Of a DNA stretch of 64,000 nucleotides, positions 22,419 through 34,621 are shown piece after piece. Below the pieces are notes generated by a model that saw nothing but the letters and a program-made list of their open reading frames with translations, was not told where the DNA came from and made no database searches. The first letter of the stretch is position 1. Every line of letters begins with the position of its first letter. Both the position numbers and the translations under genes were made by a program. The stretch comes from Phlebopus portentosus (Eukaryota; Basidiomycota; Agaricomycetes; Boletales; Boletinellaceae), in contig JAYXKI010000014.1 in NCBI GenBank assembly GCA_037892935.1, positions 972,001 through 1,036,000 of the forward strand. The letters are read 5' to 3'.

Positions 22419-25400
22419 CTACCGGTTCAGCTTCCATAAGCCATTATTTATAGTTACGAGACCCTCCCTCCGAGCTGCTTCCATGAATGCACCGAGTTGC
22501 TCGATTGTGCGCGAATAGTTCGGCGCAAGTTTGAGCATCGTCTGGATTCGATCCAGCGGCAGAGCGCCGACGTTCGTGAGCATGCCCTGAATGAATTTCC
22601 AGTACACCCGCATTTGCTCGGCTTCTTGTTGTTGCGCAGGAGATACAACAGGTTCTTGTTCCTCAATAATTCCTATGGGAAATTATCATCAAGTACTTTA
22701 GTTAATAATGAGTAATGGAGAACATACCATGTCGTGAAGTTGTAGCTCGTATAGGAGCCGTAGCTGCACCGTTGGCTTCTTCTAACAAGATGAAGATATT
22801 TTTCTCGGTCTCGCAGACCACACCATGATCAACCCATGTATCAAGACCCTTCCGGACCGAAGCCGAGTCAACGTTCAGTTCCTTGGCAAGGTCATCGACG
22901 AACCATGTATCTATACATGGTGATAAGGCTTCTTATCTTCGGTGGATATCAGGAGTATGTACCTTTAATGGAGAATAACTCAATGATACCGGCCTCAAGA
23001 GGTGGCACGGTGACGTCCACGGTTCGATTTTTTAACTCAATTGACAGATCGACAGTACCAAGCTGCGGAAGATACCGAAGTCTCTTATCCGGCTTGAATG
23101 CAGCGAACTCCTTGGCGTACTCTTCCATTATTCTTGACGGCGAGGTTATCATAAAGGCTGATTGTCTAGTAAACTGAAAGCTTACCGTTTGAACTGACCA
23201 GACATCTTCATCGGGCTTGTTTGCAGAGAAGGCCAAAAGTGTTTTGAAATGATAGTCGGGTGCAATACAGACTTCAAGAGGTCATCAGAAGCCCTAAAGA
23301 CGAAAAATAGCGGAAGTCAGCATACCGGCTTTTGTGCTTGTACATGTTGATCGATCCGTCTCGAGTCAGTCATGTCTCGTAGCATGACCTCACAGACCTG
23401 AAGCGGTGCTTCCCCAAATCTCACTTTCAGGATCTCAATGTTTCGCCGCTGGTTTCTACAGGTGAGAAACAGACGGCCAACTAAAGAAACAAGGTTTTAC
23501 CTCTCTTTCGAACTTCCCATCAGTAATTGCAAGCAGTCGCTGTGCAAGCAGGACCTGAAGCTCCTTGACGAAGAGGTCCTTGGAATCATAGATGCTAACG
23601 AGTGTGCTTATAACATCGCTCGGTTTATTGGTTCGGAATTCTTTAATATCTTTCAGACAAGTACACCGAGAATAGAATGGATGACGCACCAGGACCGGCG
23701 TCTATTGGGTCGGGTTCCCAGTTGGCATCAGAATAGTCCTCAACTTGCATCTGAAGAGGTTGCGGCGGCTCGTTTTCATCAACAAGGTCTCCTCCCTCCC
23801 CGACAAGGCTTGCAACGATGCTTCGAATGGTGTCAGGCCGTTCTCTGCGATGAAATTGTGACAGAGTCTTCGACAATTTAAACAAGGGTAACTACCTGAG
23901 ATATCTCCGTACCGGATCCGCTACTTTGTGCAAGAGCACTCCGGGCGGATCAATGACTCGCAAGCATCTGATCATAGATACGTATTGAGTCAGGATGTCC
24001 TTTGTGTCGGCACCTGGATGGAGGAGACGTTTCCGAATTCTGAGAGTTTTCAGTGAAAGGAAATAACAGGCGACAGGATGGCACTCACAATCGACGGAGA
24101 GTAGAGACCAAGTCGCCTCGCATGTCGACCCGTTGCAGGCAGTCCTACTGAGGTTCAGCGATGTTCACTGTGGAGAACTCATGTATGCTCACCCGAAGGT
24201 CTATTAAAGCTGGATTAGAGTCCGGATAATCAACGATGATGTCGAAGATTTCTGTTATCCTAACGATGTTCTGCTTTATGTGAAGCACTAAACACATAGA
24301 GCCTGATGACTTACCGCAGTTCGCAGAGAGACTTGCAGACATGGAAGTCAAAGCGAGTGCCTATACCGGCCACCATGTTGTGCATATCATCGTCTGGAAG
24401 TTATCTGAGCACCGTCATCATGTACTGTGGATCCAATGAGACTCACTCGTCCTAGCGCTTCGTCCATAAGGATGAATCATCCATGGGACAATCTTCTCTT
24501 GCATCCAGCTCCGCATGGTAGGCAACATCTGTTCACTCCAGTTTCCGGCGCACAACTGTTGCGTCTGTGCTTCAATCTGCTCGTAGCAGATACTTGCAAT
24601 GAGGTTCTCATAGCGATCCAGTAATCCAAGGACTTCAAAGGCTTTCCATAAATGTTCATCTTGAGATGCACCAACAGACCACTCGCATAGACGTTTGAAT
24701 GCTCCAGGAAAGGAGGGTGGAAGAGAAGAAAAGAGGTGAGTCTGGAACTCGGTAGTGAATGTCGTATTCAGAAGAGAGCCTAACCTATCAGAGCAAACAT
24801 GAGATAGAAGCAATGAGTACGGAATACATAGACGGACTCTGGAACGGGTGCCCATGCACTGTACCATTCGGCTAGACGGAAGATCATATTCTTGATAACT
24901 TTTACATCCTCGTTAGACTGTGACCTTCACTATTAGGCATCATAAGGCGGCTAACTACGAAATCGTACCTCCATGTATTGCATCATGAATTGCTCGATCT
25001 CTTCTTGAATGATACCAAATTGGTTCCGAAGGTCCTCTACGACAGACAAATGGCATCAAGCCTCTGAAATGCTACAGAGAGAATACATACGGACGAAACA
25101 TTCAACAAGAATCCAGAGCATTTTTGTCTTCGCAATCAGCTGAAATGCGGCCTTCAGAGCAACCGGATCTGAACCGCATTTAGTTGGATTGACAAGTGAC
25201 AAGACGCACTTCTCACCAAAGTCGCGAGTCTGTTGCACCCGGATGTCCCGAGGCCAAAGAAACTTCTGCGCAAGGTCCCATGCCTGATTTCACGTTATCA
25301 TTGTGCGAGTCCTTCATGTAAGCTTAGACGGATAGACGCACTTTAGTAAAGTTCAACAACCCACTCGCTCCTGGCTGGTCGCCATTCATACGTCGGAACG

Positions 25401-25476
25401 CGTGTTCCCACTTTTCGCGAACAGTCACTTTGAACGCCTCGCTTGCTGCTGGGTCTGTACCTGTAGCTTCGGCCAT
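22419..25476 (-). CDS. APC2: Anaphase-promoting complex subunit 2 (cullin-like)
   Basis: Cullin-homology scaffold subunit of the APC/C ubiquitin ligase, which pairs with the RING subunit Apc11 to ubiquitinate securin and cyclins in the nucleus. The first ATG is at 25,476 (MAEATGTDPAASEAF); the stop is at 22,419. Landmarks are DTIRSIVASLVGE followed by a W.PDPIDAGPG segment, DVISTLVSIYDSKDLFVKEL with LLAQRLL (cullin domain entry), RLRYLPQLGTVDLSIELKNR, and the C-terminal winged helix VYWKFIQGMLTNVGALPLDRI...LWKLNR. These are in Apc2 order, and the winged-helix end distinguishes it from Cul1-4, which would show a neddylation lysine motif. The gene has numerous short introns. Two ACGCGT sites lie just upstream of the start, in the shared promoter with NTA1. 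Confidence 0.9.
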
Positions 25477-25512
25477 TGTAGTTCAGATTCAAGTTTCTTC
25501 GGTAACATCGTC

Positions 25513-25536
25513 ACGCGTCGCGGAGTGTGGACGCGT
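25513..25536. promoter_or_regulatory. Paired ACGCGT (MCB-like) sites between APC2 and NTA1
   Basis: ACGCGT occurs at 25,513-25,518 and 25,531-25,536, 12 bp apart, within the 257-bp divergent promoter. ACGCGT is the known MBF binding core for G1/S transcription in yeasts. The sites lie 37-60 bp from the APC2 start codon. Use by an MBF-like factor here is inference. Confidence 0.5.
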
Positions 25537-25733
25537 CGACACAGCCACTGCATGACCTGAGGTCCCACGGTACTAGACTAGCACTAGCACTGTCTCTAGA
25601 CTTTCTTTAAATACAACCACTTCCTCTAGGCCTCTCACCAGGCAATATATCCAAAGTGAAATACTTCAATTTGTCTCGCTCGCTTCACCCACTCTTCAAC
25701 GCTAGCAACTATTATCGGTCACGAACATTGTTG

Positions 25734-26960
25734 ATGCCGCGATCCAAGCTAAGAGTCGCTGTTGTCCAATTCGCCCCTGCTGTCCGTGTTCTTCCCGCAT
25801 CGCGAATCGTGTTGAGCTAAACCTTCCCTCAAACAAAGATAGGCCAAGTTGAAGCAAATTTGAGGAAGGCAAGGGATATTTGCTCCAAGTATGGCCACTG
25901 GAATATAGTCCATCTTGTCGGTGGCCTCTGATAAGCTCATGATTTATTTCTCATGTACAATCATGTCATGCAAAGACTGGAGCCGGATTCCGTGGACATC
26001 GTCTGTCTTCCGGAGATGATATTCACAGGTAAGACCTCAGACAATCGATGATCTACATTCTTGACGGTCTATCGTCAACTCCAGGATATGCCTTTCCGAG
26101 TGCAGAAGCTATGATTCCGTATCTGGAGGAGCCTCATAATGGCTCAACATCCCAGTTCTGTGCATCGCTGGCGCGTCGACTGAAATGCTACGTCGCCGCT
26201 GGCTACCCTGAAGCTCTTAAGTCAGAAGAGCAAGGAACTCGTGACGATGGTACGCCGATGGTAGGCGCTAATAGTGCGATTATATACGATAAGCGAGGTG
26301 ATGTCCTGGGTGGTTACAGAAAGAGCCATCTATTTGAGACAGATAGAACGTGGGCAAAACCAGGTACTTCGACAATGAGCATGCTCCAAAGATAGATTCG
26401 CTAACGTTGGTTGGTCTCAGGAGATGGTTTTAAGTCTTGGAAGCTAGTCGGACTTCCCGGCGAAGTGGAAACTCTAAGCATAGGAATTTGCATGGATCTC
26501 AATCCGCGTCCACCAGCATTGTGGACCTCGGCTGATGGGCCTTACGAAATGGCTGATTACTGTCTCAGCACGGAAGGCAAGGACCGCACGGATATCCTAT
26601 TGCTGCTGAATGCATGGCTGGACTCCAAAGAGGATGTCGGATCGAAATGGGATTTGCGGACTCTTGATTACTGGGTTGCGAGGTTGCGACCCCTCTGGGA
26701 CATTGAGCCTGGAAGGGGGCCATCTGAGAATGGAGTAGAAGCCAAAGAAACTATCGTCGTCATTTGCAACCGGTGCGGTCTTGACAACGGTGAGTGCTCT
26801 TATTAAGTTGGTTGCCCAACGCAACTGATCTAATGGCTTCTGAGATACCTTGTTCGCCGGAACGTCAGCTGTGCTTCGGTTGCGCGAAGGTGCGGGCCAA
26901 CCTGAGATCGTCGGTCTGTTAAGTCGTCGCGAGGAAGGTGTAAAAGTTTTCATTGTCTAG
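25734..26960 (+). CDS. NTA1: Protein N-terminal amidase (nitrilase family)
   Basis: Deamidates N-terminal Asn and Gln, feeding substrates to the Arg/N-degron pathway. Six exons: 25734-25781, 25839-25888, 25976-26028, 26085-26363, about 26421-26789 and 26845-26960. All are joined in phase and give about 295 residues. The nitrilase catalytic triad is visible: Glu in VDIVCLPEMIFTG, Lys in GGYRKSHLFETD, Cys in LSIGICMDLNP. The N-terminus MPRSKLRVAVVQFAP is the canonical first strand of the fold. Yeast Nta1 is longer (about 450 residues), so this is a compact form. It diverges from APC2 across 257 bp. Alternative: another carbon-nitrogen hydrolase branch, but GICMDLNP and the insert with DSKEDVGSKWD favour Nta1. 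Confidence 0.88.
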
Positions 26961-27485
26961 TTATGGGATCCAGTTTCGGTTCATTGCATTCCTAAAGCGT
27001 GGGGAGAAGGGTATGGAGGGAACAAGATGCCGAAATCTACTATGAGGATCGGATCGACTGCGGAAGCTTCTTACTTCTGCCGAGGGTTGAGAGACTGTGT
27101 AGGTTTCGCGGGGGTGTCGGCGTTGCTGCGGCTTGGACAGGTATGGATCAATCTGGTACTTAAGTGATCTTCAATGTCCGTGGCGAATGCATAGTCGGCA
27201 ATCAATCACTGTATATTTCGTATTTGTATTCCTGTGTTACATGTAAGTAGACGACTTGTTCAAAGTTGTTTGTAAGTTAGACGAGCACACATTCTTTGTT
27301 TTTTCGACCGCCACAGAGTGTAATCGTGGGAATCTTTCTGGTTCATACTAGTGCTTGTATAGTCCTCTATCTGCTGGTCCGTCCTTGAAGCTTCCGACTC
27401 ACTTGACCTGTATCGGACATCTCACCGTCGACGTGCGACATAACGGTCGGGTCTGGTTTTTGACTCTTCAACCAGTTTGTTGTCA
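26961..27485. other. Intergenic region between NTA1 and the MAPKK gene
   Basis: About 525 bp holding the 3' region of NTA1 and the promoter of the kinase gene. I see no supported gene or repeat. Confidence 0.5.
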
Positions 27486-29225
27486 ATGTCGACCACACCA
27501 ATCGTGCGCAAGAAGCGCAACTTCAAGGCGCTGCAGTTGGACGTGACCAAATCGGCGCAACCCCCGCCTCCTCAGCCCCCTTTGAATGCAGAACCAGTCG
27601 CGATACGACCGCCACCTCAGGTCAATGGAAAAAGACGTCCTCCTCCCATGAAGCTCGCTGCACCGAAAGTGACCGCGAACCCACCGCCTGCAGAAGATAA
27701 TCTCCTCACAGTTAACGGAGTCGGGTCAAACTCAGCACCCGCGACGGGCGCCCTGTCGGCGACGCGCCCTTATCACAATGACTTGACGCAAAAACTGGCG
27801 AATCTCGATATGAACGCAGAAACGAAGTATGACTTGCGGAATGAGGATCTGAAGGAGCTACAGGAACTTGGCCAGGGTAACGGAGGAAGCGTGAAGAAGG
27901 TGCGGCACGTACCCACAGGCAAGATCATGGCTAAGAAGGTGGGTCGACGGCCCTTTCCTGTCTCTTTCATATTTCTTTCCCGTCTCTTTTATTTCGTTAT
28001 ATTGTTCGCTTCGTTGGAGGCAGCAGTAATGATTCTGCGTTTCGCTGTCTTACGAAGTTATTTCCGTCCCTCATAATGATTCCTGACATGCTCATTGGCT
28101 ATGCAATGTTTGGCTGACTGTCGCTGACACAACCTGCAGATTGTCCTGATTGATGCGAAGCCGTCTGTGCGGAAACAAATTCTGCGTGAACTTCAAATTA
28201 TGCATGACTGCCACTCCGATTATATTATCTCATTCTTTGGTGCCTTCCTTTCGGACCCGAATATATGCATATGCATGGAATTTATGGACAAAGGTTCTCT
28301 GGACGGCATATACAAGCGCATCGGCGCCATCGATATCGAAGTTGTTGGCAGAGTTGCGCTGGCCGTTCTGGAAGGCCTGACCTACCTCTATGATGTTCAC
28401 AGGATCATTCACAGAGGTGCGCTTGGACCTCAAATTTTCACTTATTAGTAACCTACTGTGCGACTAGACATCAAGCCCTCAAATATATTGTGCAACTCCT
28501 CGGGGCAAATCAAGATCTGTGACTTTGGTGTCTCTGGGGAATTAATCAACTCCATCGCCGACACTTTCGTCGGGACTTCAACTTACATGAGCGTGAGTGT
28601 TGTCCGAATACAGCTATATTCACTTTGTCGGCTTCTTACCTCTGCCATGTGCATCCCCTATAGCCTGAGCGTATTCAGGGTGCCCAGTACACCGTGAAGT
28701 CCGACGTGTGGTCCCTTGGCATATCATTGATTGAACTGGCATTGGGCCGCTTCCCGTTCTCAGAGGATGACGCTTCCGATTCTGATTTATCTGATCTTGA
28801 GGATCTCGAAGGGACACTCTCACCACAGCGGCCCGGCTCATTGCTAGGCATTCCTGGTCCATCGTTGCGTAGAAAAGAGAAGAGTGAGAAGACGAACAAG
28901 AAGGATAAGCGGAAGAGCAAGGGTGTCAGCTTGCAGGGTGGTGGGATGACCATGAGCATACTGGAGCTTCTTCAACACATCGTGAATGAATCAGCTCCGC
29001 GACTAACCCCCGAAGGTCGCTTCCCGAAAGAAGCCGAGAACTTCGTGGACAGCTGTCTCCTGAAGGATCCGGACGAGCGGCCCACACCAAAAGATCTCCT
29101 TGTAAGTAAAGACATACTCAGTAATTGATAAGGCGCTCACTTGTAGTATGATATAGAATCATTCCTGGATTGAACAGTCTCGGAACTCTCCAGTCGACTT
29201 GGAAGCTTGGGCGAACTCTTTCTAG
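27486..29225 (+). CDS. MAP kinase kinase, Ste7/Fuz7-like
   Basis: Dual-specificity kinase of a MAPK cascade. Exons: 27486-27938, 28140-28416, 28468-28592, 28664-29101 and 29157-29225, all in phase. The N-terminus [18 protein letters not shown] is like the start of basidiomycete Fuz7-type MAPKKs and is followed by a Pro-rich linker. The kinase domain shows the Gly loop [11 protein letters not shown], the catalytic Lys in KIMAKK, HRDIKPSN (split by an intron), [25 protein letters not shown] (activation loop with the Ser and Thr of the SxxxT pattern), PERIQG and [21 protein letters not shown] long charged insert ([15 protein letters not shown]...KKDKRKSK) sits between subdomains IX and X. Family knowledge places Ste7-type kinases in pheromone/mating and filamentation signalling. 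It could instead be an Mkk1-type cell-wall kinase, but the N-terminus argues against that. Confidence 0.9.
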
Positions 29226-30680
29226 CGCCCTTGTTCCGCCTTTTAATTTGTGACGCATATCAAATACTTTGCCTCTCGCTCTCTTATACCCACTCCTGCG
29301 TTAGTAGTAGGACACAACACTAAGAGCAAATGAGATGGGTGGTAGCAGAAAGTGGCAACTTGCACATCATTTCCCTTGTCTCGTCAGTTGCACGATGTTC
29401 TTCCTTTCCTTCCTACCGGCTTGCTTTAAGCTTTTTTGCGCCAAAGTAAATGATGTGAAACAACATGTATGTATCTTATAGATTTTTGGATTCCGCTCCC
29501 AACGGGAGCGAATAACGTCGGATCCTAGTGATCCATATTTTGAAATATTGCACATTGTTCATGAAAAGAACGTTCTCTCGCTTCAATGTGGAAATTTGTC
29601 AATCGATCGGTGTCGTTCGAAAGCACAAGAGCTATCCAGATGACTAACACATGCATGGAAATTTAATAAACACATTTTCAAGAACAGCAGAAGAACTTAA
29701 AGACAGCTGATGGGACCTCCCTTAGTGAGAAAGTTTTGTTGACTTGGAACGGACACGTTATTTTTCAGCGTTGATTCTATTTATAGTAAAAATCCTTAAT
29801 TCTTTTCCTTAATCAATGAGCATTCAGGCGTCGGGACTATTGCAGTTAAATTCGAAGCCCTACGAATACTTCTGGGAGTACAGGTCGAAATAATAGCCTT
29901 CCGTATGAGAATGTTAGATTCTTGAGGCACTGAGTATATTCGTCAAATTACTAGCCCTGTAAAGCTGAAGAGGTTGGCCCGAGTTTCGAATTTCTCAAGT
30001 CCCCTGTCCAAACAAACTCGAGGAATACTGACTGATACATAGCGCGAGCAGTATCGTGAGAAGCGCGGCCGCACAAGATATATACCGAAGCGAATGGTGA
30101 GAGGAAGCCAAGCTGATAGCTCCTGTGATCTTGCAAGCGCTCTACTTCTCCCTGAGGAGAATACAGCAACTGCGGATAAACGTCTCTTTATGACCGGGAG
30201 AAGACCTTTGAATATTGATCCACCAATCGGAAGAGAGTATTTTATGTGCCGATACAAGGGAACAGGTGCCGGATGGTCCAGGATCTGAAATGGGAACAAC
30301 GAACGATCGGCATACAGAAAAGACAATGTTATATAATCCATTCTCACCGCGAATCTCCGGCCGGCATCTGTTTCTGGTCGCTACACTTGGCTTCCTCTGT
30401 ACAACAGTGCAGCTCTACCTGTGCGAAATGACCGCGTGCAGCTCAATATCAGTTGCATCACATTCAGAACAGTGTCCGTGTCCAAATTGGTCTTTGTGGG
30501 ATATTCTGGGCTGGTCAAGCGACTGGCATCCCACGGTCGATTCTCTTCCACCTCTACTATGGAAGCCAACCAATCTGATCTCCTGTGGTTAATTTTAAAG
30601 CAAGAAGAACCTCCCATAGAGTAATAGACCCCCTTTTATAACTGCGCACGTTTGACCTCGACCTCCTTGCCTCGTGTCTA
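29226..30680. other. Intergenic region, 1.46 kb
   Basis: This is one of the longest gene-free gaps outside the transposon region. Small frames exist on both strands but none has recognisable protein character. No terminal repeats were found. Confidence 0.5.
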
Positions 30681-32452
30681 ATGTCTACTCCCACTTCTCC
30701 CGGTGCAACTGAGCCTTTGCCTAACAAACCTCGGGTGTTAGTTCTCTGTTTCGATGGGACGTCTAACCAGTATGATGGCGAAGTGAGCCAGCATACCTGC
30801 GTATGACTCTGGTATGATTGCTGATATTGTACTCCTAAGAACACGAATGTCGTCAAGTTCTTTGCCATGTCAGTTCTGCGGCACTGGTCGAAAGTTATTC
30901 TTCTCACTCTATTTTCCTTAGGTTGCGAAAAGACTGCGACAACGAGCAACTCTGTTACTATCAGACTGGAGTAGGAACATACTTACCTCCTGGTATGTGG
31001 TCCTCGATGGGAATGTGGATTGCCAAGATTATGGACGAAGCTGTCGCATGGTTTGTTCACAGAGGCAGACCCGGCTCGTGTGACTGACGCTCTGATTTCA
31101 GGTATCTTGATGCCCACGTCATGGATGGTTACAAGTTTGTGATGAAGAACTACCGACCTGGCGACAAAATTACTATTTTTGGGTTCTCACGCGGAGCGTA
31201 TACAGCTCGTGCTCTTGCTGGCTTCCTTACGAAGATCGGTCTCTTGCCACGAGACAATGAAGAACAAGTCACCTTCGCGTATAAGATGTATAAACAAACA
31301 GATGCAGACGGACTTATCCTTGCCTGCTGGTTTTAAGGCTACTTTCTGTCGTCCTGTCAACATTGAATTTCTTGGTGTTTGGTACGAGCTCTTCTGTTCC
31401 AATATATCAAATTATCGATACCTTCATTAGGGATACTGTGGCCAGCACAGGTATACTTATGAGTCGAAACTTGCCGTTCACGACCAACAACAGTATGATC
31501 AAGACCTTCAGGCATGCTCTATCTCTAGATGAACGGCGGGCAAAGTTTGTCCCGACTTTCTGGCAGCTTTCAACTCCTCAGCCGCCTACACCAAAGCCCG
31601 GACAGGGTACCACGCCAGCTGTGTTGACGTCGACCGGTAAGAAATCTCAAGATGAGCATACGGATGCGAGTACATCTGAGAGAGCACTGCATGCACAAGA
31701 AAGTGGCGGGGGTCAAACGACACAGTTACTTTTCTCGAAGGAGAAGGCGGATGGGAATGCCAGGAAAAGCAAGAGACTATGGACGAGATTCAGAAGCAGT
31801 AAGATGAAGTACAGGACGAATGACATTGAACCCCAGGAAAGTGATTTGGACACGACTGATGTCAAACAAGTCTGGTTCGCCGGGTGTCATAGCGGTGAGC
31901 CCATACCCAGTTCTCAAAGGTTGTGCATGGGATTGATGTCGTGTAGATGTGGGCGGAGGAGCCATGAAGAACACTGTGGAAAGTACACTTTCAGATATTC
32001 CACTACGCTGGATGGTCCGCGAAGTCATCGCGTCGCAGTGCGGAATCCAGTTCGACGCGGCTGTCATGGAGGATCTTCACGTTTATGCTTCGTTGCAAGC
32101 GCCGGAGTATTACGCCGCTGCCAGCTCCGATGCTGAGGGCACGCCTGGCCCGGGTCCTTCCAAGGAAGATTGTGCAGCAGACGAGGTCGATGCAACAAAA
32201 CCGTTGCATGATGAACTTCGTCTAATGCCGATCTGGTGGACCCTCGAGATAATCCCTCTTCCGTTCTCGTGGCAAGACGCGAAAGGCGTCTGGCACAAGA
32301 AGTGGGAGTTCCATCTTGGTAGGGGCCGATATGTAAGCCATACAGGTCCGCTATTGTTTCACAAGACGGTGCAGATGCGCATGAACGATGCGTCTCTTCG
32401 GTATACGCCGGCCGCGAAGTACGAGAAAGGCAAAGAGGAGTATATATGGTGA
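30681..32452 (+). CDS. DUF2235 alpha/beta-hydrolase domain protein
   Basis: Belongs to the DUF2235 family (predicted alpha/beta hydrolases, related to the bacterial phospholipase effector Tle1). The start MSTPTSPGATEPL is followed by KPRVLVLCFDGTSNQYDGE (first strand with DGT), NTNVVKFFAM, YYQTGVGTYLPPG, YKFVMKNYRPGDKITIFGF, and the nucleophile elbow GFSRGAYTAR (Ser in GxSxG). Then come IEFLGVWDTVASTG (with an intron after GVW) and WFAGCHSDVGGGA (interrupted by an intron after CHS). Ser, Asp and His of a triad can thus be proposed. A low-complexity, basic insert (about 31,590-31,830) separates the last two motifs, as is common in fungal members. The C-terminal part (WWTLEIIPLPF...YTPAAKYEKGKE) is typical of the family. 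Substrate unknown; a lipase/esterase is likely. Confidence 0.88.
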
Positions 32453-32883
32453 ATGCATTAGGGGGTCTAAGCTTATGTTCTGTAACTCGTATTTGCCATC
32501 TATGTATGTAACATTATGCTCGGGATCTCCCATGTAAATTAGCCTTTCCTTGGCAGACTGTCGGAAGCATATCAATACTTTGCATCACTTGATCCGGTGA
32601 TCGACGTGTAATATCACAACATGGCCAGGAGGCAGATAAACAAACGACACGTGCAAGGCATGCCTGCCTTCTTATTTTCGATCGAAGACGTAAATATTCA
32701 TTCTTCCCCGTTAGATCAGGGTAAGGCAGGCAGGACATGGCGGAAATAAAATGAAGGTCATAAAACAAATGTTGCCCGATATAGCAAAGCTCGTTGTCTT
32801 CTGCAAAGCTCACGGAGACTCGGGAAGAAATTGGCATGAGAAGTCGTAAACCCAGATGTTAATCCACAAAACGCAATGCTTAT
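32453..32883. other. Intergenic region between convergent genes
   Basis: About 430 bp between the DUF2235 gene and the PAS-domain gene, whose 3' ends face each other. Nothing else is seen. Confidence 0.5.
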
Positions 32884-34621
32884 TTATCCGGTAGGAAGGG
32901 CCGGTCGGATGATAACGATGATCCCATCGGACTGCGGCGAGAAGATCACGTCAACAAGCTGGATGTCTCGTGTCGGTGCGCTAACGCCTCGTTCTGAGGG
33001 CGTGCGCGGCTTTATTCGGTTGCGGCTCGACGACGAAATGGACGTGTCGTTCGTCGCACCCGGTGAAGCATGCGAAGAGCTTGTCCGTCCATCTCGAGAG
33101 GTAGGAGTACGGGCGCCGGACGGTGGACGATCGGCGTGCGCGTGCGATTTGCGACGGTTGCGGGATGAAGGCTCCGGACGGACTCTGTAATTTTAAATGA
33201 TGGTCTTATGATTAGCTTCAATCTAACTTCAGAAGCAGAAGCATATGAGGAGAGAGGAAAAAATATCAACGTACGAAGAATCCCGTCCCCTCAGGTACAT
33301 ATGAAATCGGTTGAAAGCGAATCCTCCATCGCTCGGACCTCCGCTATCGTTTGCTCCCCACGACTTTACGGCTTCTATGGCTTTACGAATCCGATTTTCA
33401 TCTCCTGGAGTAACAAAATCATAGAATGATCGGCCCAGGATGAGAGACCGCGGAATAATGTCATCATTCGTGACATAGGTGATGGGAACTTGCGTTGAGA
33501 ATCTATCAAGAACAAAAGCCACGCGTTTTGCTGATGTTGGCCGCGCGGGAGGCGATAAGCTAAGGCTATGCAGGGAACTTGAGATCTCTTCGGGCTCACT
33601 CCTCAGAGGTGAAGGCGACGGAGGTTCCAAGGAACTGTCTCGAGATTGAGGAGAGCCCGAACCTGATGAAGATCCGTACACCGGTGATGTCGGTGCAGTG
33701 ATAGGTGGAGGATCGTTCCAGCGCTGGTTCCCTGATGAGCGCACAACGGATAGTTTCTTTCCAAACAAGACGTACCCGAAACTCCAAATGTGCTGCTCCC
33801 GGAGCAATTACAATAACCTCCTGCGCAGTAGAGGCGTTGTGCATGGCTTTTGTAGCGGATGATGCAACTGAGACTGCACCAATAAGATGGTCCCCTACTC
33901 TCGAACATGACTGAAAAATCAAGATTTTCAAAGCTAAATCGATTAACGAACACTGAGATACCCACGATTGAGCTTAGAACAAAGCGCTTCTTAGGATCCC
34001 TGTGTCGGACGCGGAGGTACAGTAGACAGGCGGCCTTGTCTTCGGAAATCATCTCTCTGGAATACATCAAAACGGGGCAGTTTAATTCTGAAAATGAATC
34101 GTACTGGTAGGCACGGTAGAGATGAGGAGCATCTTCTGGATGGCAAAAGTCGTATGCCGGTGTGCCGATGATTTCGTGTGCCTCAAAGCCTTTGGGAGGA
34201 AACAGGTTAATGGCAAGTCTGATGATTTCTTTGAAGACGCACCCAGAATATCGGAAACGGATTCGGACACATAGCATGTCTTTCCCTGGAAAGGTCATTA
34301 GTCGTGATTTGCGTAATACAACCTAATACAACTGTTTTGATGATTAGGGTTTTACCTCTTTCCAAGCCTCTATTGCTACAACTGGACCGTGCGAACTAAG
34401 TGTAATGTGTCAGATGCGACCTGAATGAACACCTTACTGAAAGATATAGATGGTGCATTGGGTTCATCTTCGACCACACCATCATCATCATCATCACCCG
34501 GTTTCACAAAAGGTGAAGCGGAACGGGGAGACCGTGCGTCTCCGAGGGCCTCAGGAGGGTCAATGATTTTAGAGAGATCCAGTTTGGTGACCTGTACTGT
34601 ACAAATCGAACGAAGGAGCAA
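32884..34621 (-). CDS. PAS-domain protein (two PAS-like regions), unknown signalling role
   Basis: A multi-exon minus-strand gene. A first PAS domain reads CYVSESVSDILG, then, after an intron, FEAHEIIGTPAYDFCHPEDAPHLYRAY and KAACLLYLRVRHRDP, a typical PAS core with its following strand pair. It continues with CSRVGDHLIGAVSVAS, AMHNASTAQEVIVI and a Ser/Pro-rich linker. A second PAS-like region follows (VPITYVTNDDIIPRSLILG, SFYDFVTPGDENRIRKAIEAVKSWG) and a C-terminal strand, DVIFSPQSDGIIVIIR, ending at a TAA at 32,884-32,886. No LOV-type flavin cysteine motif, kinase or GATA finger was seen, so it is not WC-1 itself, though the PAS sequences resemble those of white-collar-like basidiomycete proteins. 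The 5' exon (acidic KPGDDDDDGVVEDEPNAPSI) and start codon are uncertain. Confidence 0.75.

Noticed and set aside
29943..30592. Open frames of 125-134 residues on both strands between the MAPKK and DUF2235 genes
   Set aside because: They overlap each other, lack domain-like segments, splice signals in context or coding-like composition.
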